From: Alphaproteobacteria bacterium
GTDB lineage: Bacteria > Pseudomonadota > Alphaproteobacteria > Bin65
DNA: 64,000 nt
Assembly: GCA_021776685.1 (NCBI GenBank)
Contig: JAJFFJ010000135.1
Coordinates: forward strand, 1 to 64,000
Direction of reading: 5' to 3'
Shown: positions 9,038 to 17,597 of the stretch, one piece after another
Position numbering within the stretch: the stretch's first letter is position 1
Layout of the letters: each line of letters opens with the position of its first letter
The notes under the pieces: model-generated
Database searches by the model: none
What the model was told of the DNA's origin: nothing
What the model saw: the letters and a program-made list of their open reading frames with translations, nothing else
Position numbers and translations under genes: made by a program

Positions 9038-10045
9038 ATGGCCGAAACCGTCAAACCGGGTAGTCCGGGCAAGCCGGATAAACCCACCGGCAAACTGATC
9101 GCCGGCACGGACATGCCCGTGCAGGGCTGGATTGGGCGCTGGCTGCCGCGGCAGGTGCAGCCCTATGCGCGGCTGATGCGGCTGGATCGGCCGATCGGCA
9201 CATGGCTGCTGCTGTTCCCCTGCTGGTGGGGGGTGGCCATGGGCGTTGGGCGACTGGACGGCAGCCCGGACCTGATCTGGAGTCAGCTGGGCGAGTTGCT
9301 GCTGTTCTTTGTGTTGTTCGGTTTGGGCGCCACCATCATGCGAGGCGCCGGCTGTACCTGGAACGACATCACCGACCGGGACATCGACGCCCTGGTGGAG
9401 CGCACCCGTGTACGGCCGATCCCTGCGGGCGAAGTCTCGATCGCCCAGGCGCTGGGCTTTCTGGCATTCCTGCTGCTTGTCTCGCTAGGCATCCTGCTGG
9501 TGTTCAACTGGTATGCGGTCGCGGTGGGTGCAGCCTCGCTGGTGGTGGTCTTCACCTACCCCTTCATGAAGCGCATCACCTGGTGGCCACAAATCTTCCT
9601 GGGGTTGGCATTCAATTGGGGCGCTTTGCTGGGCTGGGCGGCGGTTAACGGCAGCCTGTCCTGGACACCGGTGGTGCTTTACGTGGCCGGCATCTTCTGG
9701 ACGCTCGGCTACGACACCATCTACGCCCACCAGGACAAGGAAGACGACGCGCTGATCGGCGTGAAGTCCACCGCCCGGCTGTTCGGCGACAAAAGCAAGC
9801 CGTGGCTGACACTGTTCTTCGCGCTGGCATTGGCGCTGATCGGCGTCGCCGGCTGGATGGACGGGCTCGGCTGGCCATTCTGGCTGGGCTTGGGGTTGGC
9901 CGGTCTGCAGGGCGCCTGGCAGGTGGCTGATGTGGACTTGAACGATTCGCCCAACTGCCTTTCCAAGTTCCAGTCCAACCGCCTGTTCGGTTGGCTGGTG
10001 CTGGCGGGACTGGCGGGCGATCTGGTCTGGGCGGCCTATGGCTGA
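9038..10045 (+). CDS. ubiA: 4-hydroxybenzoate octaprenyltransferase
   Basis: 335 residues of a polytopic membrane prenyltransferase with about eight hydrophobic helices. It attaches the polyprenyl tail to 4-hydroxybenzoate in ubiquinone synthesis at the inner membrane. Both aspartate-rich motifs that bind Mg-prenyl diphosphate are seen: NDITDRDID (about 112-120) and DTIYAHQDKEDD (about 228-239). The N-terminal 30 residues are a hydrophilic Pro/Lys-rich extension, so translation might begin slightly later. It overlaps the following methyltransferase gene by eight bases. A ubiD-like decarboxylase of the same pathway lies 5.4 kb downstream. Confidence 0.95.
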   Translation: MAETVKPGSPGKPDKPTGKLIAGTDMPVQGWIGRWLPRQVQPYARLMRLDRPIGTWLLLFPCWWGVAMGVGRLDGSPDLIWSQLGELLLFFVLFGLGATIMRGAGCTWNDITDRDIDALVERTRVRPIPAGEVSIAQALGFLAFLLLVSLGILLVFNWYAVAVGAASLVVVFTYPFMKRITWWPQIFLGLAFNWGALLGWAAVNGSLSWTPVVLYVAGIFWTLGYDTIYAHQDKEDDALIGVKSTARLFGDKSKPWLTLFFALALALIGVAGWMDGLGWPFWLGLGLAGLQGAWQVADVDLNDSPNCLSKFQSNRLFGWLVLAGLAGDLVWAAYG

Positions 10046-10706
10046 CGCTCTGATCGGGTCAGCGGCAGCCCCCCTGCAGTTCATCCGCGATCACACCGCC
10101 CTTCTTGCCCCGCCACTGGTGCCGGAAATCCGGCTCTACCAGGCCAGCGAGATCACGCCCATCTGGCAGGCGACGGAAGACGCTCTGGACGAGATGGGCC
10201 TGCCGCCGCCTTTCTGGGCCTTCGCCTGGGCCGGCGGGCAGGCGCTGGCGCGCTGGCTGCTGGATACGCCGGAAATGGTGCTCGGCAAGCGGGTGCTGGA
10301 CTTCGGCTCAGGTTCCGGCCTTTCCGGCATTGCTGCTGCCATGGCCGGTGCAGCGCAGGTCACCGCCAACGAGATCGACCATGTGGCCGCCGCCGCCATC
10401 AAACTGAATGCGGAGGTCAACAATGTAGGGCTGGATATACTGATTGAGGATTTGGTGGGCGGCTCTTGCGTCTGGGATGTGATCCTGGCCGGCGATGTCT
10501 GCTACGAGCAGCAACCAGCGGCCCGCATCGTTGGCTGGTTGCGGGAGATGGCGCGCGACGTGCCTGTCTATCTGGGTGACCCCAACCGCACCTATCTGCC
10601 GAAGGATGGCCTGGAACAGGTCGCCCAGTATTCGGTCCAGACCACCCGCGAGATTGAGGATACGGACGTCCGGAACGCCCGGGTCTGGCGAGTGCTGCCG
10701 GACTAG
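10038..10706 (+). CDS. class I SAM-dependent methyltransferase (ETFB-lysine methyltransferase-like)
   Basis: 222 residues. The SAM-binding motif is RVLDFGSGSGLSGIAAA (about 88-104), with a following acidic residue in TANEID and the later GDVCYEQ motif, which resemble the METTL20/Nnt1-like family that methylates lysines of electron-transfer flavoprotein beta. The first 70 residues include the PPFWAFAWAGGQALAR stretch typical of that group. Overlaps the end of ubiA by eight bases, so it is probably translationally coupled. The substrate assignment is by family resemblance only. Confidence 0.8.
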   Translation: MADALIGSAAAPLQFIRDHTALLAPPLVPEIRLYQASEITPIWQATEDALDEMGLPPPFWAFAWAGGQALARWLLDTPEMVLGKRVLDFGSGSGLSGIAAAMAGAAQVTANEIDHVAAAAIKLNAEVNNVGLDILIEDLVGGSCVWDVILAGDVCYEQQPAARIVGWLREMARDVPVYLGDPNRTYLPKDGLEQVAQYSVQTTREIEDTDVRNARVWRVLPD

Positions 10707-10733
10707 ATGTCGGACTAGATGCCGGACTAGGGC

Positions 10734-11171
10734 CTATGCGGCTGCCGGGGCGGAGGCGCCGGGCAGCGGGATCAAGCGGACCAGCAACATGCCGGCCAGC
10801 ATCGCTGCCAGGAAGCCGAACGTCTTGGGCTCGCCGAAGACCACGGAGGACACTGCCGGTCCGGGGCAATAGCCCACGAGGCCCCAGCCGATGCCAAAGA
10901 GACTGGATCCGGCCACCAATGGCAGGGTGATGTCGTTGCGGGTGGGCACGACAAAGCGTGCGGCAAGCAGCGGTCGGGCGCGCGCCAGCGTCGGCCGGAA
11001 GGCAATCAGCCCCACCACCAGGCCACCGCCCATCACATAGACGAGCGTCGGGTCCCAGGCGCCGAAGATATCGAGGAAAGCCAAAACCCGCGCCGGGTTG
11101 ACCATGTCGGAAAGCGCCAGACCGAAACCAAAGACCAGTCCCGCCGCCAGAGCTGCAATCAGTTTCGCCAT
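10734..11171 (-). CDS. YeeE/YedE-type sulfur transporter, second half (DUF6691-like)
   Basis: 145 residues, almost entirely hydrophobic with about four helices and the signature GLVGYCPGPAVSS near residues 88-100. Such half-size proteins pair with a second half, encoded here three bases upstream, to form a TsuA/YeeE-like channel thought to carry thiosulfate or related sulfur compounds across the inner membrane. The conserved Cys in the YCPGP loop is present. The ATG at 11171 follows the stop of the partner closely. The transport substrate is inferred from the family. Confidence 0.85.
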   Translation of the reverse strand: MAKLIAALAAGLVFGFGLALSDMVNPARVLAFLDIFGAWDPTLVYVMGGGLVVGLIAFRPTLARARPLLAARFVVPTRNDITLPLVAGSSLFGIGWGLVGYCPGPAVSSVVFGEPKTFGFLAAMLAGMLLVRLIPLPGASAPAAA

Positions 11172-11174
11172 GGC

Positions 11175-11600
11175 TCAGCCCCCCACCGCATGGCGCACAA
11201 CAAGCACCGTCGCGGCGGCCACGCCGACAAAGACACAGGTTGCGACGATCGACCGGACGGACAGTCGGGAGATTCCGCAAATGCCGTGGCCCGACGTGCA
11301 GCCGCCACCCATCCGGGTGCCGATGCCCACCAGCAGGCCGGCGACAATCACCAAGGGCCAACCTGCCGCCAGGGTAATACTGCCTTCAGGCGCCACCAAA
11401 AAATGGTGCAGGGCGACGCCACCGATCAGCCCGGCGATAAACAGCACCCGCCAGGCCACTTCCCCCGCCTGCGGCGCGAGCAGGCCGCCTACAATCCCGC
11501 TGATGCCGGCAATACGGCCATTCATCGCCAGCAATAGCCAGGAGCCAAGGCCGATCAGCCCGCCCCCCAACAGCGCCATCCAGGGACTGATTTCAGTCAT
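11175..11600 (-). CDS. YeeE/YedE-type sulfur transporter, first half
   Basis: 141 residues with about four membrane helices and the diagnostic loop GGGCTSGHGICGISR (about 99-113), whose cysteines are implicated in thiosulfate passage in this family. It is transcribed with the other half, and the two are separated by only three bases. Its start lies inside the tail of a decayed B3/B4-domain frame, which suggests a rearrangement just upstream. Confident family, inferred substrate. Confidence 0.85.
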   Translation of the reverse strand: MTEISPWMALLGGGLIGLGSWLLLAMNGRIAGISGIVGGLLAPQAGEVAWRVLFIAGLIGGVALHHFLVAPEGSITLAAGWPLVIVAGLLVGIGTRMGGGCTSGHGICGISRLSVRSIVATCVFVGVAAATVLVVRHAVGG

Positions 11601-11890
11601 GAGCAGGGTTCCTTTTGCGGTGCGTCCATCTCAAGAGATAAGGACAGCGGGCCTCTGGTGGTCGAGTATCCAGTGTTGTGCTGGCCTCGCAATGGGCTTC
11701 CAGTCGCGCGCGCATTGCCTCCACTGCTGCCTCCGGCGCAACGGCACCGAGACTGCAGGGCCGAGACTGCAGCAATGGCCAGGTCCCGGGCGACGACCAC
11801 ACCCGCCAGATAGTTTGGGAAGGCGTCGAAAATGGGTTCGATGGAGAAAACGTCATGGTGTGGCTCAGGAGAGGATGTCGAGCCTGGACC
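11593..11890 (-). pseudogene. decayed B3/B4-domain gene (frameshifted fragment)
   Basis: No intact gene fits here, but two frames together resemble the start of a B3/B4 domain, the tRNA-editing fold of PheRS beta that also occurs alone. One frame gives FSIEPIFDAFPNYLAGVVVA; the other continues with VAPEAAVEAMRARLEAHCEAS. The switch between them falls at a 12-base direct repeat (11747-11758 and 11761-11772), and the frame of the first ATG (11856) would also need a shift. The remaining two thirds of a B3/B4 protein are absent. The similarity is judged by eye, so this remains a candidate. Confidence 0.4.
11747..11772. repeat. 12-base direct repeat at a frame break
   Basis: The sequence ccgagactgcag occurs at 11747-11758 and again at 11761-11772, a 14-base period. 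The frame that reads as B3/B4-like changes here. A replication-slippage duplication is a natural cause, although 14 bases alone do not restore a single open frame. Confidence 0.8.
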
Positions 11891-12647
11891 AGCGGAACGG
11901 CACAGCATCGCGATGAAGAACCGCCTCGTAGCGGGCGCGCAGGGCGCGGTCGGCGACTGTGCCGGTGATAAAACCCTCCAGACTGCCGGTATGCCCCAGC
12001 CGCGTCTGGACTAGGGCCAGCGCCTCCGGCTGGGTCATTGGATGGTCCTGCCGGTCTTCCGCCTTGATCTCTGCAATGGCGGCATGGTCGCCTGGCGTCT
12101 CTTCTGCCTGACGGAGAGAACCCTTGTCGTAGACGTAAGCGAAGGCCTCCGCTCGCGTGCCGGAGCCCTCCAGTTGGAGCGCAAGGCCGTGTAGCCGCGC
12201 ATAGTGATAGCTGTAGCCGAGCCCCTCGGTGGCGTGCATCCGCGCCATCTGGTCGTCCGCCAGCCAGGTGACCGAAACCTCAACACGGGCGCCGGGCACG
12301 TGCTGCAGGTTGGCTGCGACCGCACCATAGCCAGTGAGGTGGGCGGCATAGACCACATCAAAATCCTCCAGCCACGCCCGCTGCACGGGGATCACCACAT
12401 CCTCAAAATCCGCAAACTTTCGCGCCAGTTGCTCTGGCGAGCGGTTGGATCCGCAGGCAATTACCGGCGTTCGACCGGCGGTCTGCGCCGCGTCGATGTC
12501 CCCCGCCTGCCACGCCCCTTGCGCGAACAGGAAAGAACTCTCCGGGATCAGGTAAGGATAAGTCGTCGCGCGCACCACCGGGTCCATGTCCGCCGGCGGC
12601 GTATACATGGGGACCGCGGTTTTACCCGGATCGCCCGACCGGGTCAT
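11865..12647 (-). CDS. gamma-glutamylcyclotransferase-like protein
   Basis: 260 residues. The segment VIACGSNRSPEQLARKF (about 62-78) resembles the YGSN nucleotide-like loop that starts the gamma-glutamylcyclotransferase fold, and the middle of the protein has the matching strand pattern, ending with AFAYVYDKGSL. Members of this fold split gamma-glutamyl amides or act on related linkages. The catalytic Glu is not identified with certainty. Its ATG at 12647 overlaps the stop of the upstream DUF4170 gene as ATGA, so the two are co-translated. An alternative start exists at 12608. Specific function unknown. Confidence 0.65.
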   Translation of the reverse strand: MTRSGDPGKTAVPMYTPPADMDPVVRATTYPYLIPESSFLFAQGAWQAGDIDAAQTAGRTPVIACGSNRSPEQLARKFADFEDVVIPVQRAWLEDFDVVYAAHLTGYGAVAANLQHVPGARVEVSVTWLADDQMARMHATEGLGYSYHYARLHGLALQLEGSGTRAEAFAYVYDKGSLRQAEETPGDHAAIAEIKAEDRQDHPMTQPEALALVQTRLGHTGSLEGFITGTVADRALRARYEAVLHRDAVPFRWSRLDILS

Positions 12648-13036
12648 GCGTCGCCGGCCGGCTCGTCAATCCGCTCCACCCGGTATTGGGCAAAAGCATT
12701 GTCCACATGCTCCCAGGACTTTTCGCGCCAGATGTCCAATGCCTCGGCCTCGCTGTCGAACGGACCCACGCGTTCTTTCTCATGGCCCGGCGCGATCTCG
12801 TTAAATGCCGTGTCCCGGTAGATGCCGCCAACCACCCAGTAATGGGTCGATTCATCCGCCTCGATGCGATACCGGATATGGGCGTGGTCCACGGTCTTCA
12901 TGGCCAGATCCGCCCACTTCACCCGCGCAGCCTCAGAGGTATCGAAGGGGCCGAAGCGCTCTTCTTCGCCGCCGCCTTTGATCACCTTGAAATTAGTGGT
13001 TTCGTACTCGCCGCCAACGACCCAAAAGCGCGCCAT
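12644..13036 (-). CDS. tandem DUF4170 protein
   Basis: 130 residues made of two copies of the DUF4170 unit: FWVVGGEYETTNF...IRYRIE (about 3-58) and YWVVGGIYRDTAF...AQYRVE (about 65-121). Each has the WVVGG strand, a GPFD turn and a helix with conserved Trp. DUF4170 is a small alphaproteobacterial family of unknown role, often single-copy. The start is placed at the ATG at 13036; an in-frame ATG at 13054 is possible. A frame running on to 13507 is only the antisense of the next gene. Translationally coupled to the cyclotransferase-like gene by an ATGA overlap. Confidence 0.75.
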   Translation of the reverse strand: MARFWVVGGEYETTNFKVIKGGGEEERFGPFDTSEAARVKWADLAMKTVDHAHIRYRIEADESTHYWVVGGIYRDTAFNEIAPGHEKERVGPFDSEAEALDIWREKSWEHVDNAFAQYRVERIDEPAGDA

Positions 13037-13259
13037 GGAAATCCGATTCCGCATCAATCTACGAACAACACCCCGTTCTTGCCGGGCGCGCTCACCCCTG
13101 TCCAGCATTCGGGCAAGGTGCGATAGGGCAAAAAAACCGCTGATGCGCCGTAATATGGTCAATCCAGCCACTTGAACGCATGCGGCCGATTGCCGATGAT
13201 TGCCGGCATCACCTTCCGTCCGGCACCAGCCGGACGGCAGATCAGAAGAAAGAGAGGGT

Positions 13260-13943
13260 ATGGTGCAGAAACGCTTCTTAAGCCTCGTCTCGGGCGCGCT
13301 GTTCGCCGCCGCCGGACTAACAAATGCGCAGGCCCAATCGGTCGATGACCTGTTGCAACCCGGTAACAACAAATCGACGACCCCCGGCACCCGGCCCGGC
13401 ACGACGCCAAGAACCACACCTGGCACCACCCCCGGAACTACGCCAGGAACCACGCCCGGCACGATTCCAGGGACCACGCCCGGCCGGCGGGCGAAGCCGA
13501 CTGCCAACGACTATGTTGTCTCCCCGGGCCGGCGATGGACAACGGCCTTCGCAATCCAACGGATTATTCAGCAGGTTGGATACATCTCGCAGGTGCGCTA
13601 CGCGCGTAGCGGAACGCCCTATGTCCGGTTCAAGATGGAACGCAAATCGATCATCATTCGGTTCTTCGGCTGCTCACGGCATCCGGTGAAGCGCTGCCTC
13701 GGCGTGCTGATTTCAACCGGCTACAAACTGAACAATCCAATACCGCTGGCGAAGCTGAACACCTGGCACTACAAACGCCGCTATACCTACGCCTATCGTC
13801 AGCCGAACCGGCCGAACGTGGTGTGGTTGGGCCTTGACCTGAGCTTCTCCGCCGGCATGACGCCGGCTATTTTCAAGAAACATCTGGATTATTTCCGGGT
13901 GCGTGAAGGATGGTTCCGAAAGCATATCGGCTTCCAGCTTTAG
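13260..13943 (+). CDS. secreted YbjN-like protein with Pro-Gly-Thr-Thr linker (copy 1)
   Basis: 227 residues from the ATG at 13260, preceded by gaaagagaggg. It begins with a signal peptide (KRFLSLVSGALFAAAGLTNAQA, cleavage probably after AQA), then SVDDLLQPGNNKST, then about nine imperfect PGTT units (residues about 40-78), then a globular domain of about 145 residues resembling YbjN: RFFGCSRHP, the strand LNTWHYKRRYTYAYRQ and DLSFSAGMTPAIFKKHLDYF. Export to the periplasm is likely. The function is unknown. A second copy with the same layout begins 41 bases downstream. Confidence 0.8.
   Translation: MVQKRFLSLVSGALFAAAGLTNAQAQSVDDLLQPGNNKSTTPGTRPGTTPRTTPGTTPGTTPGTTPGTIPGTTPGRRAKPTANDYVVSPGRRWTTAFAIQRIIQQVGYISQVRYARSGTPYVRFKMERKSIIIRFFGCSRHPVKRCLGVLISTGYKLNNPIPLAKLNTWHYKRRYTYAYRQPNRPNVVWLGLDLSFSAGMTPAIFKKHLDYFRVREGWFRKHIGFQL
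13377..13491 (+). repeat. 12-base-period PGTT coding repeat, copy 1
   Basis: Nine or so imperfect units of about 12 bases (variants of acgcccggcacc) encode a Pro-Gly-Thr-Thr linker, interrupted by Arg and Ile variants. Synonymous third-base differences between units show they are not a fresh expansion. On the other strand the same DNA gives a spurious VVPG repeat. Confidence 0.85.
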
Positions 13944-13983
13944 GCTACCTGCAGGACAGGCCCGACCGGCCGAAAGAGAGAAT

Positions 13984-14649
13984 ATGATGCAGAAACGCTT
14001 CTTTTGCCTCGTCGCGGGCGCACTGTTCGCTGCCGCTTCCATAACTGGTGCGCAAGCCCAGTCGGTCGACGACCTGCTGCAACCCGGTAACAACAAGTCA
14101 ACCACGCCCGGGAACACGCCGGGTACAACACCCGGGACCACGCCTGGTACGACGCCGGGCACAACACCGGGAACAACACCGGGTACTGGCAACAGGCCGA
14201 CGCCATCTGCCAATGACTATGTCATTTCGCCAACCCGGAAGTGGACGACGGCGCCGGCGATTCACCGTTTGATTCAGCGTATGGGATATGTGCCCAGCAT
14301 TGGCCGTTCCCGCAGTGGATCGCCCAACGTGCGGATGAAGGTGGAAGGCAAGCTTGTAATCGTCTTCTTCTATGGCTGCTCAAAGCATCCCATCAAACGA
14401 TGCCTCGGCGTCCAGATCGCCGCCGGCTACACGATGAGCCAGCCCGTATCGCTGATAAAGATGAACCTGTGGCACGCCCGCAACCGCTATACCTACGCCT
14501 ACCGGATGACCCGTCGCCCGCGCAGCGTCTGGCTGTTGCTGGACCTGACATTCTCCGCCGGTATGACGCCGCAAATCTTCCAGAAGAACTTCGAATATTT
14601 CCGGCAGAACGAGCGCAAATTCCGGAAACATATCGGCTTCCGGCTCTAG
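13984..14649 (+). CDS. secreted YbjN-like protein with Pro-Gly-Thr-Thr linker (copy 2)
   Basis: 221 residues from the ATG at 13984 (a second ATG follows at once), with gaaagagaga upstream. The layout is the same as the preceding gene: signal peptide ending near AQA, the conserved SVDDLLQPGNNKSTTPG, about seven PGTT units, and a YbjN-like domain (FFYGCSKHPIKRCLGV, DLTFSAGMTPQIFQKNFEYF, ending KHIGFRL). The two mature domains are clearly paralogous but well diverged, whereas the signal peptide and SVDDLLQPGNNKST are almost unchanged. Arrays of such periplasmic proteins may be regulatory or structural; nothing in the sequence decides. Confidence 0.8.
   Translation: MMQKRFFCLVAGALFAAASITGAQAQSVDDLLQPGNNKSTTPGNTPGTTPGTTPGTTPGTTPGTTPGTGNRPTPSANDYVISPTRKWTTAPAIHRLIQRMGYVPSIGRSRSGSPNVRMKVEGKLVIVFFYGCSKHPIKRCLGVQIAAGYTMSQPVSLIKMNLWHARNRYTYAYRMTRRPRSVWLLLDLTFSAGMTPQIFQKNFEYFRQNERKFRKHIGFRL
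14101..14194 (+). repeat. 12-base-period PGTT coding repeat, copy 2
   Basis: About seven units encoding Pro-Gly-Thr-Thr, more regular than the array in the upstream copy and shorter. The difference in unit number and in interruptions indicates independent expansion or contraction after the gene duplication. Confidence 0.85.
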
Positions 14650-14671
14650 CCTCGGTCAGGCTGAAACCGGT

Positions 14672-15322
14672 TCAGGCGGGCAACACTTTCTGCAGCACCG
14701 CCTGGACCGTCTCTCGTGCCTGTTTGATGATCGCCTCGCCGGCCTTAGACGGCGCGCCGGAATCAAACGGCGGCTGCGGGTCATATTCGATGCACAGTTG
14801 CGCCGAGCGGGCTGCCGCCTCGCCTTCAATCTCCGCCAGCAGCCACAGCGCCATATCGATGCCGGACGACACGCCGGCGGAGGTCACGATCTTGCCCTGT
14901 TGGATCACCCGCTCCTCCGCATAGGTGGCGCCGAATTTCTCCAGAACCTCGTTGGACATCCAGTGGGTGGTCGCGGTCAGGCCCTTGAGCAGGCCTGCCG
15001 CGCCCAGCAGCAGAGCGCCGGTGCAGATCGACGTGGTCCAGGTGGTGGTCTCGTGAATCTGTCGTACCCAATCGAGGTGGGCCTGATCTTCCAGAAGGGG
15101 GCGCACGCCGGGTCCGCCAGGGATCATCAGCACATCCGCCTCAGTAACTTCGTCCAGGGTGTAGTCGATGGTGACGTTCAGGCCGGTGGGCTCCGCCCTG
15201 ACCACGCCCTTTTTCGCGCCGACCCACATGATTTCCGAATCAGGAATCCAGCTCAACACCTCGGCAGGGCCGACGATATCCAGAATCGTGATCTTGTCGA
15301 ATAGCAGAGCGGCGATTTTCAT
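14672..15322 (-). CDS. DJ-1/PfpI family protein (isonitrile hydratase-like)
   Basis: 216 residues of the class I glutamine amidotransferase-like fold. The nucleophile elbow is SICTGALLLGAAGLL, with Cys near residue 98, and the acidic partner lies in GPAEVLSW near the N-terminus. The THWMSNEVLEKFG segment matches the isonitrile hydratase/InhA and GATase1 regulator group, without a C-terminal AraC domain. It may hydrate small toxic compounds or be a non-enzymatic sensor; the substrate is not evident. The ATG at 15322 has a weak ribosome site. Convergent with the YbjN-like genes and divergent from ubiD. Confidence 0.85.
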   Translation of the reverse strand: MKIAALLFDKITILDIVGPAEVLSWIPDSEIMWVGAKKGVVRAEPTGLNVTIDYTLDEVTEADVLMIPGGPGVRPLLEDQAHLDWVRQIHETTTWTTSICTGALLLGAAGLLKGLTATTHWMSNEVLEKFGATYAEERVIQQGKIVTSAGVSSGIDMALWLLAEIEGEAAARSAQLCIEYDPQPPFDSGAPSKAGEAIIKQARETVQAVLQKVLPA

Positions 15323-15434
15323 GGGTCAGTCCTTGTGGATTTGGCTGTGGGTGTGGCTTTGGCCGGAGCGGTGGTTTCGGATCGGCCCTGATGCTATGTG
15401 AAATACGGGACCTGAAAGGCAAGACGCAAAGTAC

Positions 15435-16937
15435 ATGGCCTACGCCTCGCTACGCGACTTCATAGACGAACTGGAGCGGACCGGCAATTTGCGCCGGATC
15501 AGCCATCCGGTGTCGCCCGATCTGGAAATGACCGAAATCCACCGCCGGGTGATCGCGGAGGGTGGGCCCGCGTTGCTGTTCGAGCGGCCGCGCAAGGCGG
15601 ACGGGTCAATCCATGAGATCCCGGTGCTGGTCAACCTGTTCGGAACTGTGGAGCGGGTCGCCGCCGCCATCGGGCGCAAGCCGGACGAGCTACGCGGTGT
15701 GGGCGAAACCCTGGCCTTCCTGCGCCAGCCGGAGCCGCCGGGCGGCCTGAGGGAAGCGTTCGAGATGCTGCCCCTGGCCCGTCAGGTGCTGGCGATGAAG
15801 CCAAAAACGGTGCGCGCGGCGCCCTGCCAGCAAATCATCTGGGAAGGCCATGACGTGGACCTGACCCGGCTACCGATCCAGACCTGCTGGCCGGGCGAGC
15901 CTGCGCCGTTGATTACCTGGCCGCTCGTCGTCACACGGGGACCGGACCCCAAGGGCGACAGGTCGGACAATTACAACCTTGGCATCTACCGTTTGCAAGT
16001 GCGCGACCGGGAGAGCGTGATCATGCGCTGGCTGGCCCACCGGGGGGGCGCGCAACAGTTCGCCCGCTGGAAAGCCGCGGCCAGCCCGGACATCCGCGCC
16101 CGGGGCTTTCCCGCCGCCGCCGTCATCGGCGCCGACCCGGCAACCATCCTGGCTGCCGTCACGCCGGTGCCGGACACATTGAGCGAATATCAGTTCGCGG
16201 GCCTGCTGCGCGGCAAGAAGCTGGATTTGGTGGACTGCCGCACAGTGCCGCTCAAGGTGCCGGCCGAGGCGGAAATGGTCATCGAAGGCTGGGTCAGCGC
16301 CGAAGAAGAAGCCGACGAAGGGCCCTATGGCGACCACACCGGCTACTACAACTCCGTCGAGCGCTTCCCCGTATTCACGGTCAGCGCGGTGACCATGCGC
16401 CAGGACCCTATCTATCTTTCCACCTTCACGGGCCGGCCGCCGGACGAGCCGAGCGTGCTGGGTGAAGCATTGAATGACGTATTTGTGCCGCTGTTGCAGC
16501 AGCAGTTCCCGGAGATCACCGATTTCTGGCTGCCGCCTGAAGCCTGCTCCTACCGGATCGCCGTCATCACCATCAAGAAGGCCTATCCCGGCCACGCCCG
16601 CCGCGTGATGATGGGCGCGTGGAGCTATCTCCGCCAGTTCATGTACACCAAATGGGTAATCGTTCTGGACGACGACATCGACGCGCGGGACTGGAAGGAC
16701 GTCATGTGGGCCGTCTCCACCCGTATGGACCCGGTGCGCGACGTGATGACGGTCGAGAACACCCCCATCGACTATCTCGACTTCGCCAGCCCCGTCTCCG
16801 GCCTCGGCTCAAAAATCGGCCTCGACGCCACCAACAAATGGCCCGGAGAAACCACGCGGGAATGGGGCACAAAGCTGGAAATGAGCGACGACGTGGTGAA
16901 GGCGGTGGACGCAATGTGGGAGGAGTTGGGGGTTTAG
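15435..16937 (+). CDS. ubiD: UbiD family decarboxylase (3-octaprenyl-4-hydroxybenzoate carboxy-lyase)
   Basis: 500 residues, typical UbiD length. It removes the carboxyl group from prenylated 4-hydroxybenzoate in ubiquinone synthesis and needs the prenylated flavin made by UbiX. Conserved stretches are [12 protein letters not shown], the [11 protein letters not shown] loop, and [17 protein letters not shown], with the Glu-Arg-Glu catalytic set expected in these regions. The protein ends ALD-type with EELGV. It starts at the ATG at 15435, 113 bases from the divergent PfpI gene. Because ubiA is nearby, a ubiquinone role is more likely than aromatic-acid catabolism. Confidence 0.93.
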   Translation: MAYASLRDFIDELERTGNLRRISHPVSPDLEMTEIHRRVIAEGGPALLFERPRKADGSIHEIPVLVNLFGTVERVAAAIGRKPDELRGVGETLAFLRQPEPPGGLREAFEMLPLARQVLAMKPKTVRAAPCQQIIWEGHDVDLTRLPIQTCWPGEPAPLITWPLVVTRGPDPKGDRSDNYNLGIYRLQVRDRESVIMRWLAHRGGAQQFARWKAAASPDIRARGFPAAAVIGADPATILAAVTPVPDTLSEYQFAGLLRGKKLDLVDCRTVPLKVPAEAEMVIEGWVSAEEEADEGPYGDHTGYYNSVERFPVFTVSAVTMRQDPIYLSTFTGRPPDEPSVLGEALNDVFVPLLQQQFPEITDFWLPPEACSYRIAVITIKKAYPGHARRVMMGAWSYLRQFMYTKWVIVLDDDIDARDWKDVMWAVSTRMDPVRDVMTVENTPIDYLDFASPVSGLGSKIGLDATNKWPGETTREWGTKLEMSDDVVKAVDAMWEELGV

Positions 16938-17035
16938 ATTGCTGTTTGAAAACCGCCGTCACGGGAATGACGCGAAGCGCTTTTGATGCGTAATATCAAG
17001 CACCACTCCGTTGCCCACCCTCCAAGGATCAGTTC

Positions 17036-17566
17036 ATGCGTATTGCCCCTATCGCCAGCCTGATACCCATCGTTTTCGTCTTCTCCCTGCCCGCCACAGC
17101 CCAATCCAATCGACCGTGGGAGAAGCTCTGCCCGGCGGACGCGACCGCTTATACCGGCTGCACCGTGAAGGGCACCAAACGGATGGTCGCGCTTTGTGTC
17201 CCGAAGGGTGTGCAGCTTGAGCCCACCGGCGAAGACGACAGCGGCAAGATCAAGATGACGATGCCCAAGGTGGCCTTCATGCGTTACCGCATCGGCACGG
17301 TGACGGAGACGCGGCTGGTCTTTCCGCCAAAGCGGGTGGGATCGACGGCAGCCTTTCGCTATGGCCTGGTGACCTATGCAGCCGGCTGGGCCTCCCGCTT
17401 CGTCGCTGTGCTGAAGGGGGACGAGTTCCGCCTGGTCGAGCGCAATCTTGCAGGTGAGCGGGACGCCAGCGGCCGCCGCGCGCGGGACATCACCCACTAT
17501 TTCGAGATCGCCAATAAGAACGGCAGAACCAAGCGCTACCTCTGCGACGACGATAATCAGAAGTAG
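17036..17566 (+). CDS. secreted protein of unknown function
   Basis: 176 residues with a clear signal peptide (residues 1-22, ending PATAQS), then a basic, mostly beta-rich domain with four cysteines (about 32, 42, 53 and 169) that could form disulfides. I recognise no domain. The ATG at 17036 has aaggat upstream. It is followed by a convergent transporter gene and preceded by ubiD in the same direction after about 100 bases. Probably periplasmic or outer-membrane-associated. Confidence 0.6.
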   Translation: MRIAPIASLIPIVFVFSLPATAQSNRPWEKLCPADATAYTGCTVKGTKRMVALCVPKGVQLEPTGEDDSGKIKMTMPKVAFMRYRIGTVTETRLVFPPKRVGSTAAFRYGLVTYAAGWASRFVAVLKGDEFRLVERNLAGERDASGRRARDITHYFEIANKNGRTKRYLCDDDNQK

Positions 17567-17597
17567 CTGGGCAATAGGAGCCGGGCTTACCTGACAG

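Noticed and set aside
13377-14194. CRISPR-like array
   Set aside because: The 12-base period has no spacers and is in frame within protein-coding sequence.
13317-14213. Minus-strand frames with VVPG repeats opposite the YbjN-like genes
   Set aside because: They are the antisense of the PGTT coding repeats; the plus-strand frames have signal peptides and paralogous domains.
16951-16975. REP-like palindromic fragment after ubiD
   Set aside because: gtcacgggaatgacg resembles common alphaproteobacterial repeats, but only one short copy is seen, so a repeat call is not supported.
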